Notes under the pieces: model-generated
Database searches by the model: none
Told to the model about the DNA's origin: nothing
The model's input: only the letters and a program-made list of their open reading frames with translations
Made by a program: the position numbers and the translations under genes
Shown here: positions 42,045 through 51,881 of the stretch, piece by piece
How the letters are laid out: every line of letters starts with the position of its first letter
Position numbering within the stretch: position 1 is the stretch's first letter
DNA from: Actinomadura rupiterrae
GTDB lineage: Bacteria; Actinomycetota; Actinomycetes; Streptosporangiales; Streptosporangiaceae
Length of the DNA stretch: 64,000 nucleotides
Reading direction: 5' to 3'
Assembly (NCBI RefSeq): GCF_024172125.1
Contig: NZ_JAMZEA010000018.1
Location: 1 to 64,000, forward strand

Positions 42045-42571
42045 GGGACCATCCCCATCTTCGACACGAGCCACTTGCCCTTGACCTTGGACATGTCCAT
42101 CGCGAACCGGTAGTAGCGCGGCTCACCGTTCGGCACCTTCGGGCTGGTGGTCGTCGCGGTGATCGAGACGAGCACCTCGGCCGAGTTCCCGTCCATCGAC
42201 ACGATGCCCGCGCGGACCTGCTGGACCGACGAGGCGGACTGGGACTTGGTGGCGATGTCGGCGATCTGCTTGGCCTGGGTGGCCCACTGGTTCTTGATGT
42301 CGCCGGTCATCCCGGAGGTGACCCGCTCGATGCCCTGCTGGACGGTCTTGTAGTCGATGCTGGCGAGGTTCACGCCGGTCTGCCGGGCCGACTGGAGGAC
42401 CGACTTGCGGTCGTCGGCGTGGTCCCTCGCGGAGTACCACTGGATGCCGGCGACCACCGTCGCCACCGCGAGGGCGGCGGCCACGATGCCCAGGACGATG
42501 GCGGCGATCGAAACACCGACCCCGGCCCGCCGCGTTGCGGCATCGACCGCGTCGGTCGCGCCGTATTTCAT
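42041..42571 (-). CDS. Mce-associated membrane protein
   Basis: The 176-residue protein has a short cytoplasmic part, a membrane segment at about 20-45 (VSIAAIVLGIVAAALAVAT) and an exterior domain with SIDYKTVQQGIERVTSGMTG and the closing MSKVKGKWLVSKMGMVP. This matches the shorter Mas protein, and the exterior fold is shared with the next gene. It follows mceF by 49 bases. Confidence 0.87.
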   Translation of the reverse strand: MKYGATDAVDAATRRAGVGVSIAAIVLGIVAAALAVATVVAGIQWYSARDHADDRKSVLQSARQTGVNLASIDYKTVQQGIERVTSGMTGDIKNQWATQAKQIADIATKSQSASSVQQVRAGIVSMDGNSAEVLVSITATTTSPKVPNGEPRYYRFAMDMSKVKGKWLVSKMGMVP

Positions 42572-42620
42572 AGCGTCTCCTAACGCGTTGAGGGGTTCGC
42601 TCCGGGCCCGGGCTGTGTGG

Positions 42621-44069
42621 TCATTTCCCGCCCATCAGGGGGCCGAGCAGGAGCATCTTCCAGGAGGCGTCCCCGAGGAGGCGCTGCTGTCCGCCGGTGT
42701 TGCCGAGGCCGTAACGGCGTCCGTCCGGTCCGTAGACCACACCGGTCGATGGATCGTACCCGGCGAGTTCGACCGTCCCGGTCGTCGGAACGTTGATGCC
42801 GGTCAGCTGCCCCATCGGGCTCGGCGCGGAGCCGGAGCCCGCGGCGGCCTTCCGGTCCTTCGTGCCCGGCTTTCCGGCCGCGTCGGACGTCTTGCCGGGC
42901 GGGAAGCCGCCGCCGTCGGTCGCGCCCGGCGGCACGGACGGGACGGGCTCCAGCGCCGAGGTCGGGAAGTTGCGGGCGCCGCGGACGTCCGAGGGCGAGT
43001 TGTGCGGCGCCTTGCAGCCGGTGTTCAGGTCGGGCATCCGGTCGCGGGTGTCCTGGGGCCAGCGGTGCGGGGTCTTCTCGTACCCCTTGGTGCACGGCGG
43101 CGGCGAGTCGATGTTGAGGGCGAGGCCGAGGTGCTGGGTGCCGTCGCCCGGCATGACGGTGAACACGCCGGCCAGCGTGACCGGGTAGAGGATCATCAGG
43201 GACCGCAGCCCGGCCCGCCGGGCGGCGATGATCTGCCCGGTGGTGGTCAGGTTGGCCAGCAGCACCGGCAGGGTGGGGGCCAGGTCCTTGATCGTGCCGT
43301 CGGCCTGGGTGATCGCGCCGGGGGCGGCGGCGATGTCGTCCCGGATCGCGCCGTCGTTGTCCCGGAGCGTGGCGCTCAGGTCCTTCAGGTTGGCGGCGAA
43401 GCCCCGGATGTTGGCGCCCTCGGCGGCCTGGGTGTCGAGGACGACCCGGCTGTTGTCGAGCAGCGCCTTGGTGTCCGGGTAGGACTTGTTGGCCGTCTTC
43501 AGGATCCGGTCGGTGTCGTCCAGGATCTTCTGCAGGTCGGTGGACGTGCCGGAGAACGCCTTGTCCAGCTCGTTCACGATCGTGCCGAGGTTCTTCGGGT
43601 CGACGGACCCGACGAGCTGGTCGACGTTGCGCAGCAGCTCGGCGGTGGACACCGGGATCTTGGTCAGCTGGCGCGGGATCGTGTACGGCTTGCCCTGGTC
43701 GAGGTAGGGCCCGCCGTCGCGGCTCGGCTCCAGGTCGATGTACTGCTCGCCGACCGCGGACCGGTTCGCGACGATGGCGGACGTGCCCTCGCGCGGGATC
43801 CGGTGGTTCTTGTCGAGCAGCAGCTTGACCTTGATGCCGTCCTGGGTGAGCTGGATGGGCCCGACCCGTCCGACCGGGACGCCCCGGTAGGTGACCTCGG
43901 CGTTGGTGAACACGCCGCCGGAGTCGCTGAGGTCGACATAGGCGATGTACTGCTGGCCGAGCGCCTTCTTGCCGAACCCGACGTAGTTCACCGAGACGAC
44001 GGTGATGCCGATGATCGTGATCAGCAGGAACGCGATCAGCTGGATCTTGACGCCGCGCTTGAGGATCAC
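42621..44069 (-). CDS. mceF: Mce family protein MceF
   Basis: This 482-residue lipid-transport protein has an N-terminal anchor (IQLIAFLLITIIGITVVSV), an MCE/MlaD domain (AYVDLSDSGGVFTNAEVTYR, GVPVGRVGPIQ), a helical tube region with repeated heptads, and a Pro/Gly-rich C-terminus. Mce subunits form a periplasmic hexameric tube that carries lipids or sterols between the permease and the outside. It starts at a GTG overlapping the mceE stop (GTGA). The letter is by position. Confidence 0.93.
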   Translation of the reverse strand: MILKRGVKIQLIAFLLITIIGITVVSVNYVGFGKKALGQQYIAYVDLSDSGGVFTNAEVTYRGVPVGRVGPIQLTQDGIKVKLLLDKNHRIPREGTSAIVANRSAVGEQYIDLEPSRDGGPYLDQGKPYTIPRQLTKIPVSTAELLRNVDQLVGSVDPKNLGTIVNELDKAFSGTSTDLQKILDDTDRILKTANKSYPDTKALLDNSRVVLDTQAAEGANIRGFAANLKDLSATLRDNDGAIRDDIAAAPGAITQADGTIKDLAPTLPVLLANLTTTGQIIAARRAGLRSLMILYPVTLAGVFTVMPGDGTQHLGLALNIDSPPPCTKGYEKTPHRWPQDTRDRMPDLNTGCKAPHNSPSDVRGARNFPTSALEPVPSVPPGATDGGGFPPGKTSDAAGKPGTKDRKAAAGSGSAPSPMGQLTGINVPTTGTVELAGYDPSTGVVYGPDGRRYGLGNTGGQQRLLGDASWKMLLLGPLMGGK

Positions 44070-45355
44070 GAGAGCCCCCCGGTCATCAGGCTGTGCAGGT
44101 CACTGGGCCCCTGGAGCGCCTTCGGCTTGGGCTGCCCGCCCTTGCCGCCCTGGCCCCCCTGGCCGCCCTGCCCGCCGGTAGTGCCGTTGCTGCCGCCGAG
44201 CCCCGGCAGGCCGCCGCTGGACGGCATCTGCGGCAGGATGCCGAGCGGCGTCCGCGGCAGCGTGACGTTCGGGACCTTGAGCATGGACCGCATCTGCTGG
44301 CCGCCCGCCAGGCCCTCCAGGTCGGTGCCGCCCAGCAGGTTGTGGGCGATGCTCTGGAAGTCCAGGTCGAGCGTCAGCCGGACGTTGCCGTAGTCGCCCT
44401 TGATGACGTTGCCGAACGTCGGTGCGAACGGGTAGCTCAGCAGGGTCTCCAGGTTGCGCGGCAGGGTGTTGCCGGCCTTGTTCAGGTTGCGCAGCAGCGG
44501 GTCGAGCGCCTTGAGGTTGGCGAGCAGGTCGTCCCGGGACTGGTTCACCACGCTGGTCGTCGTGCGGCTGAGCTTGTCCAGCGACACCAGCATCTCGGTG
44601 AGGTCGGCGCGGTTGTCCTTGAGGATCTCGATCGCCGGGCCGGTGGTGTCGATGGTCGCCTTGATCGTCTTGCGCTCGGCGGCCAGCTTGGTGGTGAGCC
44701 GGTCCAGCGAGTCCAGCGCCTTGGTGATCGCCGGACGGTTCCGGTCGAGCGTCCCGACGAACACGTTGATCCGCTGGAGCACCGAGCGGATCGTGGACTC
44801 GCGGCCGCTCATCGCCGCGTTCAGCTCCCGGGTGATCGTGGTGACCTGCTCCAGCCCGCCGCCGTTGAGCAGCAGCGACATGGCCGAGAGCACCTCCTCG
44901 ATCTCGGTGGACCGGGTGGTGCGCGACAGCGGGATCACCGCGCCGCTGGCCAGCTGCCCGCGCGCGGGCTCGCCGACCGGCGGCTCGTCCAGCTCGACGA
45001 ACTTCTCGCCGAGCAGGGACGTCTGGCCGATCCGGGCGTAGGAGTTCTCGGGCAGCCTCACGTCCGAGCGGACCTTCAGCGTGACCAGGGCGTGCCAGCC
45101 CTCCTGCCCGCCGCCGAGCTGGATCTTGTCGACCTTGCCGACCGACACGTCGTTGACCTTGACCACCGACTGCGGGACCAGGTCGAGCACGTTGCCGAAC
45201 TCGACCTTCACCGTGCGCGGGTGCGGGCCGAGGTCGGGCCCGCCGGGCAGCGGGATCGAGTCGACGCCGCGGAACGAGCAGCCCGACAGCGCCGCCGCGG
45301 CCGCGAGCGCCGCCGCGCCCAGCCGGACGGGCGTCCGGAACGACCGGCGGGTCAT
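44066..45355 (-). CDS. mceE: Mce family lipoprotein MceE
   Basis: The 429-residue protein has a lipoprotein signal (AALAAAAALSGC, lipidated Cys near residue 24) and an MCE domain (VKVEFGNVLDLVPQSVVKVN, DVSVGKVDKIQLGG), then a long helical part and a Gly/Gln-rich tail. This is the LprK-type position where mce operons place their lipoprotein. It overlaps mceD by 4 bases. Confidence 0.94.
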   Translation of the reverse strand: MTRRSFRTPVRLGAAALAAAAALSGCSFRGVDSIPLPGGPDLGPHPRTVKVEFGNVLDLVPQSVVKVNDVSVGKVDKIQLGGGQEGWHALVTLKVRSDVRLPENSYARIGQTSLLGEKFVELDEPPVGEPARGQLASGAVIPLSRTTRSTEIEEVLSAMSLLLNGGGLEQVTTITRELNAAMSGRESTIRSVLQRINVFVGTLDRNRPAITKALDSLDRLTTKLAAERKTIKATIDTTGPAIEILKDNRADLTEMLVSLDKLSRTTTSVVNQSRDDLLANLKALDPLLRNLNKAGNTLPRNLETLLSYPFAPTFGNVIKGDYGNVRLTLDLDFQSIAHNLLGGTDLEGLAGGQQMRSMLKVPNVTLPRTPLGILPQMPSSGGLPGLGGSNGTTGGQGGQGGQGGKGGQPKPKALQGPSDLHSLMTGGLS

Positions 45356-46617
45356 CGGGTACCTCCCGGCAGCAGGGCGGTGAAGTCGCGCTTCTTGGTG
45401 GACGGCTTGGTGGACGGCTGCCCGGTCTTGCCGGACGCGCCCTTGCTCTTGGTGCCCGGCCGCTCCTCGCCGGGGCCGTAGGCGTCCGGCGGGATCGGGA
45501 CCGGGTCGTAGTGCGTGGTCAGCGCCGTGATCCAGGACAGGTCGAGGCTGAGGCCGGTGAGGGCCTTGCCGATGCCGTTGTAGGGCCGGACGAAGTCCAG
45601 GCACTGCTTGGGCGGCGTGCCGACCGAGTAGGCCAGCGAGCACACCCAGTCGGCCAGGTCGTGGAACTGGCGCAGGTCGGCCCGGTTGTGGATGGTGCCG
45701 CTGATCGGGTCGTAGGCGCGGGCCAGGTTGTTGATGGCCAGCGGCGCGACCGCGAGCAGCTCGGCGAAGGAGTCCTTCTCCTTGACCAGCGTGCCGGTGA
45801 CCTGGGCGAGCTGGCGCACGTTGGTGGACAGCCCGTCCCGGTTCTGCCTGACGAACTGCTGGACGTTCCGCAGCGTCGGGCCGAGCGTGCGCAGCGCGGC
45901 GGTGAGGTCGTCCTTCTCCCCCGCGAGCTGGCCGGAGACCGAGTTCAGGTGGCCGGTCAGGGACCGCACCTGGTCGTCGTTCTCGCGCAGCGTGTCGGTG
46001 ATCACGCGGAGGTTGCTGATCGTCTTGGCCACGTCCTCGCGGTCCTGGCTGAGCGTGCTCAGCGCCTTGGACGAGTCGTGGATGGTGGAGTTGAAGTCGT
46101 CGCCGGTGCCCTGGAGGGTGTCGGCGCCGGTCTGCAGCAGCCGGGACAGCGCGCCGTCCTTGTTCGCGCCCTGCGGCCCGAGCGCCTTGCTGAGGTCGCT
46201 CAGGCTGGAGCCGACCTCGTCCACCTCGACCGGCACCTGGGTGCGGGCCGTGGTCAGGGTCGCCTTGTCGGCCAGCGTCGCGCCGCCCTTGTAGACGGGG
46301 GTGAACTGGACGTACCGGTCGGCGACGAGCGTCTGGTTCACGATGACCGCGTAGGCGTCGCTCGGCACCTTGTACTTGGCGTCGTAGGTCATCTCGACCT
46401 TCACCGACGGCCCGACCGGCTGGACCTTGGTCACCTTGCCGACGGGGATGCCGAGGATCCGCACGTCGGCGCCCTTGTAGAGGCCGACGCTGCGGGTGAA
46501 GTACGCCGTCACGTGCTTCTGCTTCGGCTCGCGCAGCAGCAGCACGACCGCGGCCGCCACGACGGCGAGGGCGAGCAGCGCCCCGCCGATGCGGAGGATC
46601 AGTCCTGAGTTACGCAC
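45352..46617 (-). CDS. mceD: Mce family protein MceD
   Basis: The 421-residue protein starts with GTG. It has an anchor (RIGGALLALAVVAAAVVLLL), an MCE domain (VTAYFTRSVGLYKGADVRIL, GIPVGKVTKVQPVG) and long helices ending in a Pro/Lys/Ser tail (KPSTKKRDFTALLPGG). Helical heptads suggest a coiled tube. The gene lies 21 bases after mceC. Confidence 0.93.
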   Translation of the reverse strand: MRNSGLILRIGGALLALAVVAAAVVLLLREPKQKHVTAYFTRSVGLYKGADVRILGIPVGKVTKVQPVGPSVKVEMTYDAKYKVPSDAYAVIVNQTLVADRYVQFTPVYKGGATLADKATLTTARTQVPVEVDEVGSSLSDLSKALGPQGANKDGALSRLLQTGADTLQGTGDDFNSTIHDSSKALSTLSQDREDVAKTISNLRVITDTLRENDDQVRSLTGHLNSVSGQLAGEKDDLTAALRTLGPTLRNVQQFVRQNRDGLSTNVRQLAQVTGTLVKEKDSFAELLAVAPLAINNLARAYDPISGTIHNRADLRQFHDLADWVCSLAYSVGTPPKQCLDFVRPYNGIGKALTGLSLDLSWITALTTHYDPVPIPPDAYGPGEERPGTKSKGASGKTGQPSTKPSTKKRDFTALLPGGTR

Positions 46618-46638
46618 GGTGTACCTGCCTGGTCGCGA

Positions 46639-47709
46639 TCACGGGAGGAACGGCAGCGGGTTCTTGCCGCCGCCCGACTGGCCGTTGCCCGGCTGTCCGT
46701 TGCCGGACGGGCCGCGCTGGCCCGTGTTGCCGTTTCCGGACGGGGGGTTCTGGATGGAGGCCGGGATCGGAAGCAGGTTCTGGATGTAGCTGTCGAACCA
46801 GCGTCCGGTGCCCGTGACGTCGGCGAACTGCCGCGCGTAGGGGGTGAACAGCTTGATGATCTTGTCCAGGTTGTCCTGGTTGCGAACCAGCAGCGCGGTC
46901 ACCCGGCCGAGGTTGTCCAGCATCGGCTTGACCTGCGCCTGGTTCTCCCGGATCAGCGCGTTCACCTGCTCCGACAGCGAAACGGTGTTCACCAGCAGCT
47001 GGTGGATCACCTGCCGCCGCGCCTGCACGGCCGCGAGCACCTTGTCGCCGTCCTGGATGAGCTTGGCGAAGTCGGTGTTGCGGTCGGCGAGGATCTGGGA
47101 CACGTTCTTCGCCTTGCCGGCCAGCTCGTGCAGCTCGTCGTCGCGCGAGGCGACGGTGTTGGACAGCCGCTTGAGCCCGTTCAGCGACGCCCGGACCTCC
47201 GGCCCGGAGTTCTTGAACGTGTCCGACAGGACGTTGAACGACTTGGCGACCTGCGCGTAGTCGATCTGGCTGATCTGCTGGCTGAGCTGGCTGATCGCCG
47301 GGACGACCTCGAACGGCGTGGCCGTCCGCTCGATCGGGATGTTCTTGCCGAGCCGCCCCGAACCGCGCGGGTCGAGCGCCAGGAAGTGCGAGCCGAGCAG
47401 CGTCTTGATCTTGATCTCGGCGCGGGTCTGGTCGCCCAGCCGCACCCCGTCGTTCACCCGGAAGGTGACCTTGACGTGGTCGCCCTGCAGCGACAGCGCC
47501 TCGACCTTGCCGACCTTGACACCGGCGATCCGCACCTCCTCGTCCGGCTTGAGGCCCGCGGCCTCGGCGAACGAGGCGGTGTGGGTCTTGCCGCCGGTGA
47601 CGAACGGGATGCTGTCGAGGTTCATCGCCAGCACCAGCGCCACGATGATCACGGCGAACGCGGTGAGCCCGATGGGGACCGGGTTGCGCTCCCGGAAGGG
47701 GATCCTCAT
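46639..47709 (-). CDS. mceC: Mce family protein MceC
   Basis: The 356-residue protein has an anchor (IGLTAFAVIIVALVLAMNLD) and an MCE domain (THTASFAEAAGLKPDEEVR, IAGVKVGKVEALSLQG), then heptad helices (QTNT-type QLSQQISQIDYAQVAKSF) and a Gly/Asn-rich end. The ATG abuts the mceB stop codon. Confidence 0.93.
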   Translation of the reverse strand: MRIPFRERNPVPIGLTAFAVIIVALVLAMNLDSIPFVTGGKTHTASFAEAAGLKPDEEVRIAGVKVGKVEALSLQGDHVKVTFRVNDGVRLGDQTRAEIKIKTLLGSHFLALDPRGSGRLGKNIPIERTATPFEVVPAISQLSQQISQIDYAQVAKSFNVLSDTFKNSGPEVRASLNGLKRLSNTVASRDDELHELAGKAKNVSQILADRNTDFAKLIQDGDKVLAAVQARRQVIHQLLVNTVSLSEQVNALIRENQAQVKPMLDNLGRVTALLVRNQDNLDKIIKLFTPYARQFADVTGTGRWFDSYIQNLLPIPASIQNPPSGNGNTGQRGPSGNGQPGNGQSGGGKNPLPFLP

Positions 47710-48747
47710 CTACTTGCACCTCGCGTTCTCGTTCACGATCGCCGGGGTCTGGTAGACCGGACCGCCCGGCAGCCGCACCCGCGCGTCGAGGCCGCAGATG
47801 TACATGTTGAACCACGAGCCGTAGGACGAGATGTTCACCATCCGCTGCAACCGCAGCGGGCTGCGCTGGAACAGCGTGTTCAGCGCGTCCTGGTTCTGGT
47901 CGAACGTGGTGGCCAGCTGGCGCAGCCCCGCGATGTCGTTCTTCAGATCGGGCCGCGCGTCCTTCAGCAGATCGGCGGTGGTGCCGGTCAGGCCGTTGAT
48001 CGCGTCCACCGACTGGAAGATCGCCTCCCGGTCGTTGGCCAGCCCGCCGACCAGCGAGCGCAGGTCGCCGACGACCTGCTCCACCTGCTGGTGGCGCTCG
48101 TCGATGGTGCCGAGCACGCTGTTCAGGTTGGTGATCACGTCGCCGATGACCTTGTCCCGGTCGGCGAGCGTGTTGGTCAGCGACCCGACGTGGGTGAGCA
48201 GGCTGTTCACCGTGCCGCCCTCGCCCTGGAGGGTCTGCACGATCTCGAACGCCAGCTTGTTGACCTCCTGCGGCTCCAGCGCCTTGAACAGCGGCCGGAA
48301 CCCGTTGAACAGGACGGTCAGGTCGAGCGCCGGGTGGGTCTGCGCGACCGGGATCGTTCCGCCCGGACGCAGCGTCGACCCGACGTTGCCCGGCCCCTCG
48401 GTCAGCGACAGGTAACGCTGGCCCATGAGGTTGCGGTAGCGGACGTTCGCCTGCGTGGACGAGGGCAGACCGCCCGCGAACACGCCGCCCTTCTCCACCG
48501 AGAAGGTCACCTCGGCGAGGTTGTCCCTGGTCAGCTTGATCTTCTCGACCTGGCCGACCCGGACGCCCGCGACGCGCACGTCGTCCTTGTCGAGCAGCCC
48601 GGTCACGTCGGTGAACAGCGCCTTGTAGCTGCGCGTGTCCGCGAACCGCAGGTTGCTGATCGTCATCGCCAGCACGCCGGTGGCCAGCGAGGTGAGCACC
48701 ACGAAGATCACCAGCTTGATGCCGGCGGAGAGCGTCCTGCCCCTCAT
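47710..48747 (-). CDS. mceB: Mce family protein MceB
   Basis: The 345-residue protein starts at 48747 with ATGA overlap to mceA. It has the anchor (IKLVIFVVLTSLATGVLAMT), MCE domain (YKALFTDVTGLLDKDDVRVA, GVRVGQVEKIKL) and helical part, and ends with a Cys pair (MYICGLDARVRL and NENARCK). Confidence 0.93.
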   Translation of the reverse strand: MRGRTLSAGIKLVIFVVLTSLATGVLAMTISNLRFADTRSYKALFTDVTGLLDKDDVRVAGVRVGQVEKIKLTRDNLAEVTFSVEKGGVFAGGLPSSTQANVRYRNLMGQRYLSLTEGPGNVGSTLRPGGTIPVAQTHPALDLTVLFNGFRPLFKALEPQEVNKLAFEIVQTLQGEGGTVNSLLTHVGSLTNTLADRDKVIGDVITNLNSVLGTIDERHQQVEQVVGDLRSLVGGLANDREAIFQSVDAINGLTGTTADLLKDARPDLKNDIAGLRQLATTFDQNQDALNTLFQRSPLRLQRMVNISSYGSWFNMYICGLDARVRLPGGPVYQTPAIVNENARCK

Positions 48748-50129
48748 CGGAGGTTCACCACCGATCCCTGCATGAGCGGGCCCCACCACAGCTGGACGGC
48801 GTCGGTGACCTGGTCCGCGGGGGTGTGGGTGGCCGGCCCGACGATGCTCTTGATCTTGTCCTTCTCAGCCATGGCGCCCTGGTCCACGAAGACGTCCGAC
48901 ACGGCGCGGCCGCGGCCGTTGCCGGTCGTGGAGCCGTTGGCCGGGTCGGGGTTCTTCCACCACAGGTCGTCCTCTGTGCCGTCCCGCGCGAGGTAGTCGG
49001 GGAACGGGACCTTCGGGTTCGGCAGGTTGTAGCAGCGGGGGCCGCGCCGGTCCTTGGCCTCGGGGAGGTCCAGGGGGTACTTGTAGGCCGGGCGCGGCTT
49101 CACGATCTCGATCGTGAGGTTGAAGGTCGGCGAGCCGTTCGCGCCGCCGACCCGCTCCAGCTCGGGCTTGATCTTCTCCAGCGTGCTGAACACGCAGGAC
49201 AGCGACGGCGAGTAGTACGACAGCAGCTCGATGCCGGGCCGGCTCGCCGCGTTCACGCCGATGATCTTCGGGCCGTTGTCCTGCATGAACCGGGTGCCGT
49301 CCTTGGCGAACCCGGTGACCATGGGGATCAGGTCCTCGATCTGCCGCTTCTTGTCGACGATCGTCTTGCTCGTGACGTTGAGGTTGCGCAGCGCCTGCAT
49401 CAGGTCGGGCGTCGCGTCCGCGTAGACGTCGGACGTCGCGGCCAGCCCGTTCAGGTCGTGCACCAGCGTGCCGAGCTGCGGGTTGACCTTGCCGAGCAGG
49501 CTGTTCGCCTCTTCGAGGTCGGTGCCGATCTGGTCGCCGCGGCCCTGGAGCGCCGTCGCCAGCGCGTTCAGCGTCGTGTTCAGCTTCTCCGGCCGGACGG
49601 CCTGGAGCAGCGGCAGCAGCTTGTCGAGCACCTGGTCGATCTCGACCGCCTGCTGGGAGCGGTCCTGCTGGATGACCTGGCCGCGCTTCAGCCCGAACGG
49701 GCCGGGCTGCGACGGGATCTCCAGGTCGACGTACTTCTCGCCGAACAGCGTCTTCGGCAGCAGCCGCGCCTGCACGTTGTCCGGGATCAGCTTGGCCTTG
49801 TCAGGGTCGAGCGCGAGGTCGAGGGTCGAGCCCTGCGCGGTGGCGTGCGTGCCGCGCACCTCGCCGACGATCAGCCCGCGGACCTTCACGTCCGAGTGCG
49901 GCAGCAGCTGCAGCCCGGCGCGCGCGCCCTCGACCTTCACCTTCAGGACCGGGGTGAAGACCTTCTCGTAGAAGCCGACCGTCAGCACGAGCAGCAGGAT
50001 GATCACCATGATCATCGAGAGCCCGAGCAGGCGGTAGCGCGCCTTCTCGCCGAGGCCGGTGCGGCGGGGGGCGGAGGGTGCGGGGTGGGGGGCGGGAGCA
50101 GCGGGGGTGGGGGCCCCGGGAGAGGTCAT
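48744..50129 (-). CDS. mceA: Mce family protein MceA
   Basis: The 461-residue protein has a Pro/Ala-rich cytoplasmic N-terminus (1-27), a membrane anchor (LGLSMIMVIILLLVLTVGFY) and an MCE domain (VKVEGARAGLQLLPHSDVKV, RGLIVGEVRG), then a long helical stretch and a soluble C-terminal region with CVFSTLEKIKPELER. It lies 7 bases after yrbEB. Confidence 0.93.
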   Translation of the reverse strand: MTSPGAPTPAAPAPHPAPSAPRRTGLGEKARYRLLGLSMIMVIILLLVLTVGFYEKVFTPVLKVKVEGARAGLQLLPHSDVKVRGLIVGEVRGTHATAQGSTLDLALDPDKAKLIPDNVQARLLPKTLFGEKYVDLEIPSQPGPFGLKRGQVIQQDRSQQAVEIDQVLDKLLPLLQAVRPEKLNTTLNALATALQGRGDQIGTDLEEANSLLGKVNPQLGTLVHDLNGLAATSDVYADATPDLMQALRNLNVTSKTIVDKKRQIEDLIPMVTGFAKDGTRFMQDNGPKIIGVNAASRPGIELLSYYSPSLSCVFSTLEKIKPELERVGGANGSPTFNLTIEIVKPRPAYKYPLDLPEAKDRRGPRCYNLPNPKVPFPDYLARDGTEDDLWWKNPDPANGSTTGNGRGRAVSDVFVDQGAMAEKDKIKSIVGPATHTPADQVTDAVQLWWGPLMQGSVVNLR

Positions 50130-50136
50130 CGCGCGG

Positions 50137-50991
50137 TCACCCCGCGATCCGGACGTTCATGCTGGAACCCCAGATGGCCATGCCGAGCAGCAGGTCGGCG
50201 ACGTTGATCACCACGATGCTGGTGCGCACCGCCCGGCCCACCGCGACGCCGACGCCCGCAGGGCCGCCGCTCGCGTTGTAGCCGTAGTAGCAGTGGATGA
50301 GCATCACCAGGACCGAGAAGATGATGACCTTGCCGAACGACCACAGGATGTCGTTCGGCGGTAGGAACAGATGGAAGTAGTGGTCGTAGGTGCCGGTCGA
50401 CTGCCCGTAGAACAGCGTGACCACGATCCGGGTCGCGCCGTAGGACGCCAGCAGGCCCACCACGTACAGCGGGATCACCGCGACCATCCCCGCGATCATG
50501 CGGGTGGTCACCAGGAACGGCATCGACGGGACCGCCATGACCTCCAGCGCGTCGATCTCGTCCGAGATCCGCATCGCGCCGAGCTGGGCGGTGAACCCGC
50601 AGCCGACCGTCGCCGACAGCGCCAGCGCCGACACCAGCGGCGCGATCTCGCGGGTGTTGAAGTAGGACGCGACGAAACCGGTGAAGGCCGAGACGCCGAT
50701 CGTGTTCAGCGAGTTGAAGCCCTGCAGGCCGACCTGCGAGCCGGTGAAGAACGTCATGAACCCGACGATCACCACCGAGCCGCCGATCACCGCGAGCCCG
50801 CCGGTGCCGAGCGACACCTCGGCGAGCAGCCGCAGCACCTCGGTGCGGTAGCGGCGCAGCACCCGGAACGTCCAGGCGAACGCCCGGACGTAGAACGACA
50901 TCTGGTGCCCGAAGTCGTCGAGCCGCGACAGCGGCGCGTTGACGGCGGACTTGACGGCCCTTCCCGTCCTTCCTTGGGCGGCCATGCTCAC
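50137..50991 (-). CDS. yrbEB: MlaE-family permease YrbEB
   Basis: The 284-residue permease has five or six hydrophobic segments and the MlaE signature region MRISDEIDALEVMAVPSMPF, then YNASGGPAGVGVAVGRAVRT. With YrbEA it forms the membrane part of the lipid ABC importer. The ATG at 50991 overlaps yrbEA as ATGA; an alternative ATG lies 6 bases later. Confidence 0.95.
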   Translation of the reverse strand: MSMAAQGRTGRAVKSAVNAPLSRLDDFGHQMSFYVRAFAWTFRVLRRYRTEVLRLLAEVSLGTGGLAVIGGSVVIVGFMTFFTGSQVGLQGFNSLNTIGVSAFTGFVASYFNTREIAPLVSALALSATVGCGFTAQLGAMRISDEIDALEVMAVPSMPFLVTTRMIAGMVAVIPLYVVGLLASYGATRIVVTLFYGQSTGTYDHYFHLFLPPNDILWSFGKVIIFSVLVMLIHCYYGYNASGGPAGVGVAVGRAVRTSIVVINVADLLLGMAIWGSSMNVRIAG

Positions 50992-51881
50992 ATGCCCTTC
51001 GACGGGACGAACTGGAAGTACAGCGTGGAGATGATGAAGTTCTCCACGAACAGCAGCATGAAGGTGATGACGACGGTCTGGTTGACCGCGTCGCCGACGC
51101 CCTTCGGGCCGCCCTTGGCGTTCAGGCCCTTGTAGGCCGCGACGAGCCCGGCGGTGATGCCGAACACGAACGCCTTGAACTCGGCCTGCAGCAGATCGGG
51201 CAGCTGCGCGATGGCGTTGAACGACGCCAGGTACGCGCCCGGCGTGCCGTTCTGCAGCATCACGTTGAACACGTAGCCGCCGACCAGGCCGACCACCGAC
51301 ACCAGGCCGTTGAGGAACAGCGCGATGAACGCGCAGGCGAACATGCGCGGGACGACCAGGCGGTGCAGCGGGTTGATGCCCAGCACCTCCATCGCGTCGA
51401 TCTCCTCACGGATCTTCCGCGAGCCGATGTCGGCGCACATCGCCGACCCGGCCGCGCCCGCGACCAGCAGCGAGGTCACCAGCGGGCTGGCCTCGCGGAC
51501 GATCGCGACCACCGCGGTCGCACCGGTGTAGGACTGCGCGCCGAGCTGCCGGATGAGGCCGCCGACCTGCAGCGACAGGATGCCGCCGAACGGGATCGCG
51601 ACCAGCATCGTCGGCACGACCGTCACGCTGACGATGAACCAGGACTGCTCGATGAACTCCCGCCACTGGAACGGCCAGCGGAAGATCGCGCGGAAGGTGT
51701 CCAGGCACAGCGCGAAGAACCGGCCGGGTTCCTTGACGGCGACGTTCACCGCGCCGTCGGAGATCTTGCGGAGCGCGGCACCGCCGCCGCCTCCCCCGGC
51801 GCGCCGCGCGCGCCGGGGGGTCGAACCGCCCGAGGGGGACGATCCCCCGATGCCCCCCGGGGTGAAGCCGTCGGTCGTCAT
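50988..51881 (-). CDS. yrbEA: MlaE-family permease YrbEA
   Basis: The 297-residue permease has a Gly-rich cytoplasmic N-terminus (1-40), then the membrane core with ADIGSRKIREEIDAMEVLGI (the ATPase-contact loop) and LNAKGGPKGVGDAVNQTVVI. The start at 51881 overlaps the mceG stop by 1 base. A longer frame through mceG is a shadow. Confidence 0.95.
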   Translation of the reverse strand: MTTDGFTPGGIGGSSPSGGSTPRRARRAGGGGGGAALRKISDGAVNVAVKEPGRFFALCLDTFRAIFRWPFQWREFIEQSWFIVSVTVVPTMLVAIPFGGILSLQVGGLIRQLGAQSYTGATAVVAIVREASPLVTSLLVAGAAGSAMCADIGSRKIREEIDAMEVLGINPLHRLVVPRMFACAFIALFLNGLVSVVGLVGGYVFNVMLQNGTPGAYLASFNAIAQLPDLLQAEFKAFVFGITAGLVAAYKGLNAKGGPKGVGDAVNQTVVITFMLLFVENFIISTLYFQFVPSKGM